From assembly GCA_964606325.1 (NCBI GenBank), contig CAZSGE010000007.1, positions 29,530 through 93,529 of the forward strand: a stretch of DNA of 64,000 bases, given 5' to 3'. The position numbers were made by a program, and so were the translations under genes. The notes below the pieces were generated by a model, which did not search any database, was not told the origin of the DNA, and saw only the letters and a list, made by a program, of their open reading frames with translations. The stretch comes from Berkiella sp964606325. Its GTDB lineage: Bacteria > Pseudomonadota > Gammaproteobacteria > Berkiellales > Berkiellaceae. This document shows, in pieces, positions 1-8,606 of the stretch. Position 1 is the first letter of the stretch; every line of letters begins with the position of its first letter.

Positions 1-167
1 ACACCACGATTTTTAATGGCGATAACCACACCTTCAAACGCCTGTAGACGTTCACGAGTTCCTTCGACAACTTTTACCCACACGCACACGGTGTCGCCTT
101 GGGAAAACTCAGGAATATCGCTACGCAGAAATTCCTTCTCATATTCTTGAATAAAACCTGAGCTCAT
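1..167 (-). CDS. rplS: 50S ribosomal protein L19, 3' part outside the window
   Basis: N-terminal 55 codons of ribosomal protein L19, which sits at the interface of the 30S and 50S subunits. The start is the ATG at 165-167; the visible protein begins MSSGFIQEYEKEF and contains the family signature GDTVCVWVKVVEGTRERLQA followed by FEGVVIAIKNRG. The rest lies beyond base 1. It is the last gene of the ffh-rpsP-rimM-trmD-rplS run, 26 bases after trmD, the same order as in Escherichia coli. Identification is by recall of the family. Confidence 0.95.
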   Translation of the reverse strand, partial: MSSGFIQEYEKEFLRSDIPEFSQGDTVCVWVKVVEGTRERLQAFEGVVIAIKNRG

Positions 168-193
168 GATAACTCCTTAACACTATTCTAATT

Positions 194-946
194 TTACGAT
201 TCGAATTCTAGTTGAAACTCTGCCAGTAATGCTTGGCTCGTTTCATCTAGCACTAAATTTTCTAATATATCGGGTCTTAATAACCAAGTTTGACCCAACG
301 ATTGTTTTCTACGCCATTTTTTAATGGCTTGATGATCCCCGCTTAAAAGCACCTTCGGCACGGTTTGGTCATCCAAACTCGCAGGCCTTGTGTAATGAGG
401 ACAATCTAACAATCCATCGTTTTCACTACTAAACGCATCATTTTGCGCTGAATCTTCATGACCTAGCGCACCAGGGATCCAGCGCGTGATAGCATCAATC
501 ACTACCATCACTGCTAACTCGCCCCCAGAGAGAACATAATCTCCAATCGAGATTTGCTCATCGACATCGCGCTCAATCACGCGATTATCTATACCTTCAT
601 AACGGCCTGAAATAAAAATCAAAGGCCGCTCACTTAACGCTAGCTCTCTGGCCCTTTTTACATCAAAGCGCTTTCCAGCTGGCGTGACATAAATCACGTG
701 GGCCTCACCGGGTGCAACCGCCTTAGCACTGGCCAAAGCATCACGAATCGGTTGAGCCATCATTACCATGCCCGGGCCACCCCCATAGGGTCTGTCATCC
801 ACTGTGGCATAGTTATCTTTTGTAAATTCTCTTGGGTCCCACGTCTTAAGCGTTAACAACTCTTGTTTTATCGCTCTTGAGGTAATCCCACATTCACTGA
901 TGACATTGAACATTTGTGGAAAAAGGGTGATAACACCACACCACAT
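194..946 (-). CDS. trmD: tRNA (guanine-N1-)-methyltransferase TrmD
   Basis: Methylates G37 of tRNAs next to the anticodon using S-adenosylmethionine, preventing +1 frameshifting. The 250-residue length is normal for the family. Visible hallmarks are the N-terminal VITLFPQMF, the YGGGPGMVMMAQP segment near residue 55, and the trefoil-knot SAM-binding stretch SGRYEGIDNRV followed by ISIGDYVLSGGELA. The start codon overlaps the rimM stop by one base (TAATG), implying translational coupling. Cytoplasmic housekeeping enzyme. Confidence 0.97.
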   Translation of the reverse strand: MWCGVITLFPQMFNVISECGITSRAIKQELLTLKTWDPREFTKDNYATVDDRPYGGGPGMVMMAQPIRDALASAKAVAPGEAHVIYVTPAGKRFDVKRARELALSERPLIFISGRYEGIDNRVIERDVDEQISIGDYVLSGGELAVMVVIDAITRWIPGALGHEDSAQNDAFSSENDGLLDCPHYTRPASLDDQTVPKVLLSGDHQAIKKWRRKQSLGQTWLLRPDILENLVLDETSQALLAEFQLEFES

Positions 947-1497
947 TAATGCTCAAATTCCCAATCAATGACCACTTGTCGATTTGTTAAATCGACTGAT
1001 TTCACCGTATCATCCATTACAAATGGAATATGTCTTTCTTTATCTTGGTGTTTTATCACCATGATATCGGCATCAGCATTTTCATACAGATAGGCAATGT
1101 GACCAAAATCAACGCCTGCTGTATTTGTGACTGCTAATCCTTCTAAATCTGTCCAGTAAAATTCATCAGCAGGAAGCTCAGTTAAAGCTTCTCGTTCAAC
1201 GGCTATCATGCAGTTGGTTAATAAGGCTGCTGATTCTGGACTATCAACGGCACTTAATTTTGCAACCAAACCTTGCCCATGACGGCGACCTTCAACTAAT
1301 GAAAGCCCTATCCATTCACCTTGATGTTCAACATACCAATGCTGGTAGTTGAATATATTATCAAGGGGATCGGTAAAGGAATGGATATGCTGCCATCCAT
1401 GCACGCCATAAGGCGCACCGATTTTACCAACGATGACAAGCACGGCTTCATGAGCATCATCATGCTCATGTGAACACCCATGACTACAACCAGTCAT
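946..1497 (-). CDS. rimM: Ribosome maturation factor RimM with His/Cys-rich N-terminus
   Basis: Assists maturation of the 30S head by binding S19. The RimM core begins at about residue 20 (VIVGKIGAPYGVHGW) and the PRC-barrel half includes EFYWTDLEGLAV. Length is 183 residues, slightly above the usual 165-180, because of an N-terminal leader rich in Cys and His (C4, H6, C8, H10, H12, H16) absent from typical RimM. The ATG lies three bases after the rpsP stop. The Shine-Dalgarno is weak, so a start nearer residue 19 is possible; in that case the leader would be untranslated. Confidence 0.93.
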   Translation of the reverse strand: MTGCSHGCSHEHDDAHEAVLVIVGKIGAPYGVHGWQHIHSFTDPLDNIFNYQHWYVEHQGEWIGLSLVEGRRHGQGLVAKLSAVDSPESAALLTNCMIAVEREALTELPADEFYWTDLEGLAVTNTAGVDFGHIAYLYENADADIMVIKHQDKERHIPFVMDDTVKSVDLTNRQVVIDWEFEH

Positions 1498-1500
1498 GAA

Positions 1501-1761
1501 TTATGCCGCTTTTGAACTGTTTGCATCCCATTGCTTTACCAACGCCGCAACACGCATCGACAATTGTGCGCCTTGCGCTACCCAATGTTCGACCCGTTCG
1601 CGTACTAGGCGAAGCTCTTCTTCTTTGCCTGAAGCAACAGGATTAAAAAAACCAAGGTTTTCAATAAAACGGCCATCACGCTTGAAACGTTGATCCGCTA
1701 CAACGATGTTGTAGAAAGGACGCTTTTTAGCGCCAGCGCGAGCTAAGCGAATCACCACCAT
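1501..1761 (-). CDS. rpsP: 30S ribosomal protein S16
   Basis: Ribosomal protein of the 30S body, 86 residues, starting MVVIRLARAGAKKRPFYNIV, which is the conserved S16 N-terminus, followed by RDGRFIENLGFFNP. It lies between ffh (123 bases upstream in transcription order) and rimM (3 bases downstream), as in enterobacteria. Nothing unusual is visible. Confidence 0.97.
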   Translation of the reverse strand: MVVIRLARAGAKKRPFYNIVVADQRFKRDGRFIENLGFFNPVASGKEEELRLVRERVEHWVAQGAQLSMRVAALVKQWDANSSKAA

Positions 1762-1884
1762 AACGATGCTTTTCCTTTTTCTCTAGTCAGAAAATTTACT
1801 TATATTTTTATGCTTTTGGCATTAAAGGGTTGGCATTCTACTCTACTTTAATCCTTCATACCACCCAGCCTTTCTTAAAAAGAG

Positions 1885-3264
1885 CTACTGTTCCATCCCA
1901 CCCATGCCAGGAATCATACCTTGCATGCCTTTCACCCCACGCATCATCTTTTGAAGACCGCCTTTCTTGGAGATTTTCTTCATCATTTTTTGCATTTGAG
2001 TGAACTGTTTTAGCACACGGTTCACATCTTGAATGGTCGTTCCCGAGCCATTCGCAATGCGACGTTTGCGCGAACCTTGTATGAGTAGGGGCCGACGACG
2101 CTCTTTGCGGGTCATAGAATTGATAACAGCCAACATCTGATCAAGGGATTTATCATTGGCCTTGGCTTTGGCTTCAGCGGGGATAGCCGACATGCCCGGC
2201 ATTTTATCCATCATGCTGGCTAAGCCACCCATATTCTTCATTTGAACGAGTTGGCTGCGGAAATCTTCAAAATCAAATTCTTTGCCTTTGCTTAATTTTT
2301 TCGCAAGTCTATCGGCTTCTTGCTTATCAACCTTGCGTTCAAGCTCTTCTACCAGCGATAAAATATCGCCCATACCTAATATACGGGATGCGGCTCTATC
2401 AGGGTAAAAAGGCTCTAAAGCGTCTACTTTTTCTCCCATCCCCACAAACTTAACGGGTTTACCACCGGTAATTTGGCGAATGGATAAAATGGCGCCGCCT
2501 CTGGCATCACCATCTAATTTGGTGACGATCACACCGGTGAGACTGAGCGCTTCATTGAAGGCTTTTGCCGTTCTTGCTGCATCTTGTCCCATCATGCCGT
2601 CTACCACAAAGAGAGTTTCGACGGGATTAATGGCTTGGTGGATTTGTTTAATCTCTTGCATCATGGTGTCATCGATATGCAAGCGGCCAGCGGTATCGAT
2701 AATAATCACATCGACAAATTGCTTTTTAGCAGCGGATAACGCTTCTTTGGCAATTGAAACCGGATCTTTGATATCACCATTTTCAAAGAAGTGTGCATTC
2801 ACCTCTTTAGATAAAGTTCTTAATTGATCGATAGCTGCTGGACGATAAACGTCAGCGCTTGCCAATAAGACAGATTTCTTCTGACGCTCAATAAGCCACT
2901 TAGCTAATTTTGCTGTACTGGTGGTTTTACCCGAACCTTGCAACCCCGCCATTAACACCACCGCCGGCGGTTGAGCGGCTAAATTCAGCTGGGCACACTC
3001 ATCGCCCATTAAATGAACTAGCTTATCGTTAACGATTTTAACTAATTGCTGAGCGGGGGTGAGGCTTTTGCCAACCTCTACGCCTTTAGCAGACTCTTTA
3101 ATATCTTCAATAAAAGTGGCTATCACTTCTAGGGCAACATCGGCCTCTAGCAAAGCTTCCCTGACTTCATTTAATGTTTCTTGCATATTGTCATCAGTGA
3201 GCTTGCCACGGCCAACAACATTGCGGAAAGTTCTACTTAATCTATCTGTTAAACTTTCAAACAT
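1885..3264 (-). CDS. ffh: Signal recognition particle protein Ffh
   Basis: GTPase of the signal recognition particle; binds 4.5S RNA and hydrophobic signal sequences and docks with FtsY for co-translational membrane insertion. The 459 residues show the N domain, then the G domain with P-loop GLQGSGKTTSTAKLA (about residue 105), DTAGRLHID and TKLDGDARGG, and a Met-rich M domain with the RNA-binding SRKRRIANGSG motif and a GMQGMIPGMGGM tail. First gene of the ribosomal-protein/tRNA-methylation operon. Divergent from the gene at 3424. Confidence 0.97.
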   Translation of the reverse strand: MFESLTDRLSRTFRNVVGRGKLTDDNMQETLNEVREALLEADVALEVIATFIEDIKESAKGVEVGKSLTPAQQLVKIVNDKLVHLMGDECAQLNLAAQPPAVVLMAGLQGSGKTTSTAKLAKWLIERQKKSVLLASADVYRPAAIDQLRTLSKEVNAHFFENGDIKDPVSIAKEALSAAKKQFVDVIIIDTAGRLHIDDTMMQEIKQIHQAINPVETLFVVDGMMGQDAARTAKAFNEALSLTGVIVTKLDGDARGGAILSIRQITGGKPVKFVGMGEKVDALEPFYPDRAASRILGMGDILSLVEELERKVDKQEADRLAKKLSKGKEFDFEDFRSQLVQMKNMGGLASMMDKMPGMSAIPAEAKAKANDKSLDQMLAVINSMTRKERRRPLLIQGSRKRRIANGSGTTIQDVNRVLKQFTQMQKMMKKISKKGGLQKMMRGVKGMQGMIPGMGGMEQ

Positions 3265-3423
3265 GAAATACCTTCTTTAAGATAGTGTGAACATACCCAT
3301 TCAAAAGCTGGGATTTATGAATGTGGCAAGCATACCAAATCTTGATGAGCAATTCCTTCCCTTTTGAGGAACAGTGGCTTCTAGATACAAGCTATGCGAT
3401 GATTCTGCGAAGACAACAAGTAA

Positions 3424-4209
3424 ATGCTTATGAATCTACACACCCTTGGTATATTAAGTACCCTATCTTACTTAGCCGTGGCCTTCATCCAAGGTCTACA
3501 TCTTTTTGGTAAACGTACCACTTCCAGTGGCTGGTATTTTTCCGGCTCACTCCTTTGCCTTGTCAGTCATGGCTTTATTCTTTATAAACTAATTGATACC
3601 CCGATGGGCCAAAACATGGATTGGCTTATCATGCTTTCCTTCACGATGTGGCTAATGAATATATTTACTTTAACTATGTCTTTGCGCGCCCCCATGATGC
3701 AATTATCCGTACTCACTTATCCTTTATCTGCCATTACTTTAATGTTGAGTTTATCTGGGCATCATGAATCATTAAGTAAAACACCGCCAACAGCACTCAT
3801 TCATATTTTTATTTCTTTATTTGCGATGAGCTTATTAACGCTGGCAAGTTTCCAAGCCATCTTATTAGCCATGCAAAACAGATTACTTAAACAACATCGC
3901 GCTTATGTGATGCTACGTATATTGCCGCCTTTGCAAACGATGGAAGGGCTGTTATTTGTCATTCTATGGAGTGGCCTACTCTTTTTGAGTGCATCTCTGT
4001 GCAGCGGGTTTTTCTTTCAATCTACACATCTCACCCATATTGCCTACCCCAAAACATTATTGGCTATTTTTGCTTGGGTCTCACTTGCCGCTCTGATGGG
4101 TGGGCGAGTCTTTTTTGGATGGCGTGGTCCGACCGCTGTTCGTTGGACACTCACCAGTACATTACTGGCCGTATTATCTTATTTTGGCACTAAAGCTTTA
4201 TTGCTATAA
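3424..4209 (+). CDS. ypjD: CcsA/YpjD-type cytochrome c assembly-like membrane protein
   Basis: Multi-span inner-membrane protein of 261 residues with about eight hydrophobic segments. The C-terminal half has the His- and Trp-bearing pattern of the cytochrome c assembly (CcsA/ResC-like) family, for example IFAWVSLAALMGGRVFFGWRG. Homologues commonly sit between ffh and a CorB/CorC-type gene in gammaproteobacteria, the arrangement seen here. A role in haem handling is family inference; function of the short YpjD branch is poorly defined. Start taken at the first ATG; no strong ribosome binding site is visible. Confidence 0.8.
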   Translation: MLMNLHTLGILSTLSYLAVAFIQGLHLFGKRTTSSGWYFSGSLLCLVSHGFILYKLIDTPMGQNMDWLIMLSFTMWLMNIFTLTMSLRAPMMQLSVLTYPLSAITLMLSLSGHHESLSKTPPTALIHIFISLFAMSLLTLASFQAILLAMQNRLLKQHRAYVMLRILPPLQTMEGLLFVILWSGLLFLSASLCSGFFFQSTHLTHIAYPKTLLAIFAWVSLAALMGGRVFFGWRGPTAVRWTLTSTLLAVLSYFGTKALLL

Positions 4210-4221
4210 AGGAACTCACGG

Positions 4222-5508
4222 GTGGAAAATTCCCATATCCATATTTTATCACTAGCTCTTTTGTTTCTAACGCTACTGCTTGCCTTCTTTTCACTTTCTG
4301 AAACTGGCATTTTGTCTGTTAATCGCTATCGCTTAAAACATTTAGCACAAACTTCCAAAAGTGCACGCCGTGTACAAAAGTTGCTTGAACGGCCCGATAG
4401 ATTGCTGGGAGTTATTTTATTAGGCAATACTTTTATCACCATTACGGCCTCTTCTATCGCCACGCTATTAGGCGTCGAACTGATAGGTGAAAAATTCGGC
4501 GTTATCATCGCCGATGTGATTATCACGCTTGTCTTATTAATATTCGCTGAAGTTTTTCCCAAGACGTTAGCTGCACTATATCCAGAAAAAGTAGCTTTCC
4601 CTGCTTCTTTTTTACTACAAATAATTTTAAAAACATTATATCCCCTCGTGTGGATTGTAAACTGGGTGTCAAATGGTCTTATTCGCTTGTGTGGGTTATC
4701 TCCTTCCAAAATCGACAATGAAGGCATTAGCCCTGAAGAGTTAAGAACCGTTGTACATGAAACCTCGGGGAGAATACCTTCTAAGCATCGCAAAATGCTC
4801 TTAAGCATTTTAGATCTGGAAAAAGTCTGTGTGGAAGATATCATGATTCCGCGTCACGATGTGCTGGGCATTGATTTAGAAAGCGAATGGGATGCAATTG
4901 TTGCCCAACTTGCCAATACCCAACATTCCTTTTTGCCGGTGTATAAGCAAGATCTCAATAAAACTATTGGTATTATTCACGCCAAAAAAGCATTGCATAT
5001 TATGGGGCATGAAGAATTTGATGAAGCCATGCTGATTGAATCTTTGGATCCGGCATTCTTTATTCCACAAAGCACATCCTTAACCAACCAATTGATTAAT
5101 TTCCAACAAAGCAAACAACGCTTTGCCATGGTGGTTGATGAATATGGTGAAATCTTAGGCATTATCACTTTAGAAGATATCTTAGAAGAGATTGTGGGTG
5201 AATTTACCACCAATATGTCCGCGGCCTATACGTCGATTCATGCACAAGAAGATGGCTCATACTTAGTTGAAGCCAGCACCACCATTCGCGAGTTCAATCG
5301 CTGGGCACATTGGAAACTCCCTTCTCAAGGCCCTAAAACAGTCAATGGCTTGGTGATAGAATATTTGCAAAGTATTCCGGAAGTAGGCACCTGTTGTTTA
5401 ATTAATGGTAATATTCCTATCGAAGTGGTTCAGGTACAAGACAACCGCATTAAAACCATTAAAGTATTGCCGCCTTTGCATCGTAAAAAGACACATGCAC
5501 ATGAATAA
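4222..5508 (+). CDS. CNNM/CorB-type transporter with CBS pair and CorC domain
   Basis: A 428-residue inner-membrane protein of the YfjD/HlyC-CorC family, associated with Mg2+ (and Co2+) homeostasis. Domain order: DUF21/CNNM membrane region (residues about 8-190, including FFSLSETGILSVNRYRLKHLA), a CBS-domain pair (about 205-330, VEDIMIPRHDVLGI and DEYGEILGIITLEDILEEIVGE), then the C-terminal CorC/HlyC domain. The start is GTG at 4222 with AAGGA nine bases upstream; it lies 12 bases after the CcsA-like gene and is probably co-transcribed with it. Confidence 0.88.
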   Translation: MENSHIHILSLALLFLTLLLAFFSLSETGILSVNRYRLKHLAQTSKSARRVQKLLERPDRLLGVILLGNTFITITASSIATLLGVELIGEKFGVIIADVIITLVLLIFAEVFPKTLAALYPEKVAFPASFLLQIILKTLYPLVWIVNWVSNGLIRLCGLSPSKIDNEGISPEELRTVVHETSGRIPSKHRKMLLSILDLEKVCVEDIMIPRHDVLGIDLESEWDAIVAQLANTQHSFLPVYKQDLNKTIGIIHAKKALHIMGHEEFDEAMLIESLDPAFFIPQSTSLTNQLINFQQSKQRFAMVVDEYGEILGIITLEDILEEIVGEFTTNMSAAYTSIHAQEDGSYLVEASTTIREFNRWAHWKLPSQGPKTVNGLVIEYLQSIPEVGTCCLINGNIPIEVVQVQDNRIKTIKVLPPLHRKKTHAHE

Positions 5509-5601
5509 GGCTTTTTATGACAGCTTTGTGCCCATGAGAGTCTTCAATTTATCTGCTTAAACTGTTAGTCTGTCGCCTTCATTATTTAATGGGGCCGCAG
5601 T

Positions 5602-6237
5602 ATGACCGCCATGCTATTTTCACGTGCAGCTACAATCTTTGATCAAGCCGATGATTATATCGATCCAGATACATTAGAAGACTTGATTTCAAATGAAGAA
5701 CTCAAGCTAAAGCACATGCAATCAGCATTTATCGGCGATCTTACACTTTGCCGTTTACAATTCAAATTAATTAATGCGCTAAAAAATCTTTTATCGCTAC
5801 TTACTAAACCGCATTCAATGCAAGAATTCATGCAACAATTGTCTAAAATCTCATCACTTTTTCATGAAATTGATAGTGAATTGTCTAACGCAAAAATTAA
5901 TAAAGAAGCCATTAGATTAGAAATACTTTCACAAGAAAAAAGAATGCAAGAAATAATATTAGCGATATTAACTTATTGTGAAAGAGTATTTGCAAGAGCA
6001 GCAAGATCTGATTTTTACTATCAACAAATGAAAAATAAACAAGCTGAGTTTAAAGAAAAAGCAAAAGAAGTACTATTAGCCGTCCCCAAATGGATCCAAG
6101 CGAACCTCATTCAAAGCGCTGAATTAAAACTAAGACGTTTATGGTTAAAAAATCCTCATTTAACCTTGCTTAATGAGCACAATCACGTCAATAAACCCAG
6201 ATCACCTTTTAGACCTAAACCAAAACCTGGGTTCTAA
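5602..6237 (+). CDS. Hypothetical helical protein
   Basis: A 211-residue soluble protein that I do not recognise. It is predicted from composition to be largely alpha-helical (heptad-like Leu/Ile, many Lys and Glu) and ends in a basic Pro-rich tail, KPRSPFRPKPKPGF. No signal peptide or membrane segment. It starts at ATG 5602 with a purine-rich GGGG stretch upstream. It converges tail-to-tail with the CPBP protease gene with no spacer, so the two stops abut. Could be a secreted substrate; nothing in sequence proves this. Confidence 0.65.
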   Translation: MTAMLFSRAATIFDQADDYIDPDTLEDLISNEELKLKHMQSAFIGDLTLCRLQFKLINALKNLLSLLTKPHSMQEFMQQLSKISSLFHEIDSELSNAKINKEAIRLEILSQEKRMQEIILAILTYCERVFARAARSDFYYQQMKNKQAEFKEKAKEVLLAVPKWIQANLIQSAELKLRRLWLKNPHLTLLNEHNHVNKPRSPFRPKPKPGF

Positions 6238-7128
6238 TCACTCAAAAGCAGATGCCAGCGCAGGATAAGTAAAGAATACAAAGTGCACAGAATTGACCAT
6301 AAAATGCGTCAAAATACTGGCTTCTATTTTTCGTGTTTTCATATAGGCATAGCCATACAGTAATCCGGCCACGCCCGCCAGCACCATATATTTGCTACCG
6401 CCTTTATAGTGTACAGCACCAAACAACATTGCGCTGATGACCAAGGCAAGCCATTTACCTATAGCGTAGTTTTGCCACACATTCATTAACGATTGCTGAA
6501 TCATGCCACGAAAAATTGCTTCTTCAGCAATGCTGACAAAGATTAAATTATTAAGTGCCCATAAGTAAAAGAATGGCGTTAGTTTTAGATCAAATTTGAC
6601 ATAACCTAAAGCAAACGAAAGTGGCAATAATACGGCAATCGCTGCCAATCCACACAATGAACCAACTTTAAGTACCCTTTTCCATTGTCCTTCATTAGCA
6701 AGGGTATAAACGCTAAACCAAATAAAAAATAGCCCAATTAACGCTTTATCAAAAGTAAAACGCATCGTATAAGGGATAGCATCTTCGGTGATATAGAGCT
6801 GTACGATTTGCCAATTGTTAATGCCAGGAACAGGCGCCAACATAATTGCAAGTGAGCATGATAAGACAATAATAAATAAACTTCTGCGGACCCACTTATT
6901 TTTTGCGTGATAGCTTAAATAAAACAAAGCGCCAAACAACAATATTAATCCTAGGCCCAATAACTCAACGTGCCCAGCAATAATGCCCAAAACAATGGCG
7001 GCTAAAAAAAAGCCCACTCGCACAAAATAGTTTTTAAACACGTACAGACAGATAAAAGACAACGTCAGGGCAACAAAGGCACTCAAGCTTAAAGGATAAT
7101 ACATCAGTGTCTGATAGCTAAAAAACAT
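6238..7128 (-). CDS. CPBP-family intramembrane metalloprotease (CAAX protease-like)
   Basis: A 296-residue polytopic membrane protein of the CPBP/Abi family, related to Rce1-type prenyl proteases. The diagnostic motifs are present in order: EEAIFRG (EExxxR, about residue 203), FGAVHY (FxxxH), and HFMVNSVHF (HxxxN-like) near the C-terminus. About eight hydrophobic spans. It begins one base after the stop of the HAD hydrolase gene, so the two form a coupled pair downstream of the tRNA-Ser locus. Substrate unknown. Confidence 0.85.
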   Translation of the reverse strand: MFFSYQTLMYYPLSLSAFVALTLSFICLYVFKNYFVRVGFFLAAIVLGIIAGHVELLGLGLILLFGALFYLSYHAKNKWVRRSLFIIVLSCSLAIMLAPVPGINNWQIVQLYITEDAIPYTMRFTFDKALIGLFFIWFSVYTLANEGQWKRVLKVGSLCGLAAIAVLLPLSFALGYVKFDLKLTPFFYLWALNNLIFVSIAEEAIFRGMIQQSLMNVWQNYAIGKWLALVISAMLFGAVHYKGGSKYMVLAGVAGLLYGYAYMKTRKIEASILTHFMVNSVHFVFFTYPALASAFE

Positions 7129-7129
7129 A

Positions 7130-7735
7130 TTACAGCTTAATACCTAATTTTTTTAGTTCAATAATGGCCTGCTCTGCACTTTCAAACAAAATCGCTTGCA
7201 TACCCATTTGTTTAGCGCCTTCGATATTTCTGGGCATATCGTCCAAAAACAACGTTTCCTCAGGCACTAAATCATAAGTAGATAACAGATGGTGATAAAT
7301 TTCTTTTGATGGTTTTAAGTGACCAACGACAGCTGAAACCACGATGCCTTTGAAGATAGGCCAAAAATCATAGCGATCTTGCAGATAAGCCATAATATCG
7401 TGCGTATTATCGGTTAAAGCATACATATCATAGTGCATGCTCAATTGACGTAACAATTCAAAACTACCCGGGAGGGGAACAAGGGATTCCTTAGTATGCA
7501 GCGCCATTTGCTGCAAGAGTTCAATTTCCAAGTTCAAGCGGGATTGATATTCTTGTAGCGCTTGGGATTCCGTGACAAGTCCTAAGTTAAGATCTAACCA
7601 GGTTTGATGCTTAAAGATACCTTCCACTAGGGATTCGTGATCAGGATGTCCTGGAAAGGATTTGGCAATGATAAAGGAAGGATCATAACGAACCAGTACG
7701 TTACCGACATCAAAAACGATGTTTTTTATGGTCAT
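7130..7735 (-). CDS. HAD-superfamily hydrolase (YihX-like)
   Basis: A 201-residue cytoplasmic phosphatase-like protein. Motif I is FDVGNVLVRYDP with nucleophile Asp9; motif II is the ALTDNT segment; motif III/IV is LKPSKEIY followed by FLDDMPRNIEGAKQMGM. This arrangement is typical of the subfamily containing E. coli YihX (alpha-D-glucose-1-phosphate phosphatase). Exact substrate cannot be read from sequence. First gene after the tRNA-Ser repeat array in the direction of transcription. Confidence 0.88.
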   Translation of the reverse strand: MTIKNIVFDVGNVLVRYDPSFIIAKSFPGHPDHESLVEGIFKHQTWLDLNLGLVTESQALQEYQSRLNLEIELLQQMALHTKESLVPLPGSFELLRQLSMHYDMYALTDNTHDIMAYLQDRYDFWPIFKGIVVSAVVGHLKPSKEIYHHLLSTYDLVPEETLFLDDMPRNIEGAKQMGMQAILFESAEQAIIELKKLGIKL

Positions 7736-7763
7736 GGACTATCCTTGTAATGTCGATCTTGTA

Positions 7764-7964
7764 GGAGGGATTGTTTCGACGCTTTGCTTCGCATACGCGT
7801 CTCACCCTGCGGGCGCCGTCGCAAGCGACGACGACCAAAACCACTCACGGATGCTAAAGCATCGTTTCGTTCGTGATTTTGTCGACCCTCTTCTCGGGTT
7901 CGATCACTCCCTCGACTGCCATTTAAAAATACCCTCTTTGAGGGTATTTTTAAATGGCGGAGAG
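7764..7964 (-). repeat. 201-bp tRNA-associated repeat, unit 2 (distal)
   Basis: Second of two tandem direct repeats with a 201-base period downstream (in transcription) of tRNA-Ser. The sequence is essentially identical to the unit at 7965-8165. It contains an 18-19-bp perfect inverted repeat with a three-base loop at 7918-7958 (arms end in GAGGGTA / TACCCTC) and further small palindromes. The distal edge retains only about nine bases of the tRNA-like end (GGAGGGATT). Confidence 0.9.
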
Positions 7965-8245
<281 letters not shown>

Positions 8246-8606
8246 GTATTTTCTTCGCTTTAGATAATGGGCCTGCTTAAGACCAGGAAAGGACGAAGTC
8301 GCGTAAGCGACAAACTATCTTCCCTTGTAAAGGGAAGAGGCTGCTCCCTGAGCAGCGAGATGGATTTTATCTTGATAAAATCTCTCTGTGCATTTCCTGC
8401 TTCGCAGGAATGCCTCTCTCCTTTACAAGGAGAGATCTATTGGTTGCTCGCAACCCAAGACCTCTTCCCATATGGCAATCTAATCAAGCCTACTATGATC
8501 TATCACAACGCGCTCGACATAATACGGGACTTTTTAGCCCATTGCACGTTATAGTATTAACGCAAAAACTTACAAGATGTTGATGGACTAACTTAAGGTG
8601 TCACCC
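8246..8606. repeat. Gene-free region holding hairpin repeat element (type B)
   Basis: No credible gene here. Bases 8298-8457 form an element with ends GTCGCGTAAGCGAC and GTTGCTCGCAAC, each a small palindrome. Inside are matched blocks TTCCCTTGTAAAGGGAA and TCTCTCCTTTACAAGGAGAGA and a hairpin around TTCCTGCTTCGCAGGAA. A clear relative lies at 54941-55109 in the opposite orientation. Likely a non-autonomous palindromic element. The remaining bases up to 8606 contain the leader of the next gene. Confidence 0.7.

Noticed and set aside
8267..8554. 95-codon open frame
   Set aside because: Lies inside the hairpin-rich type B element; peptide is repeat-derived with no coding character.
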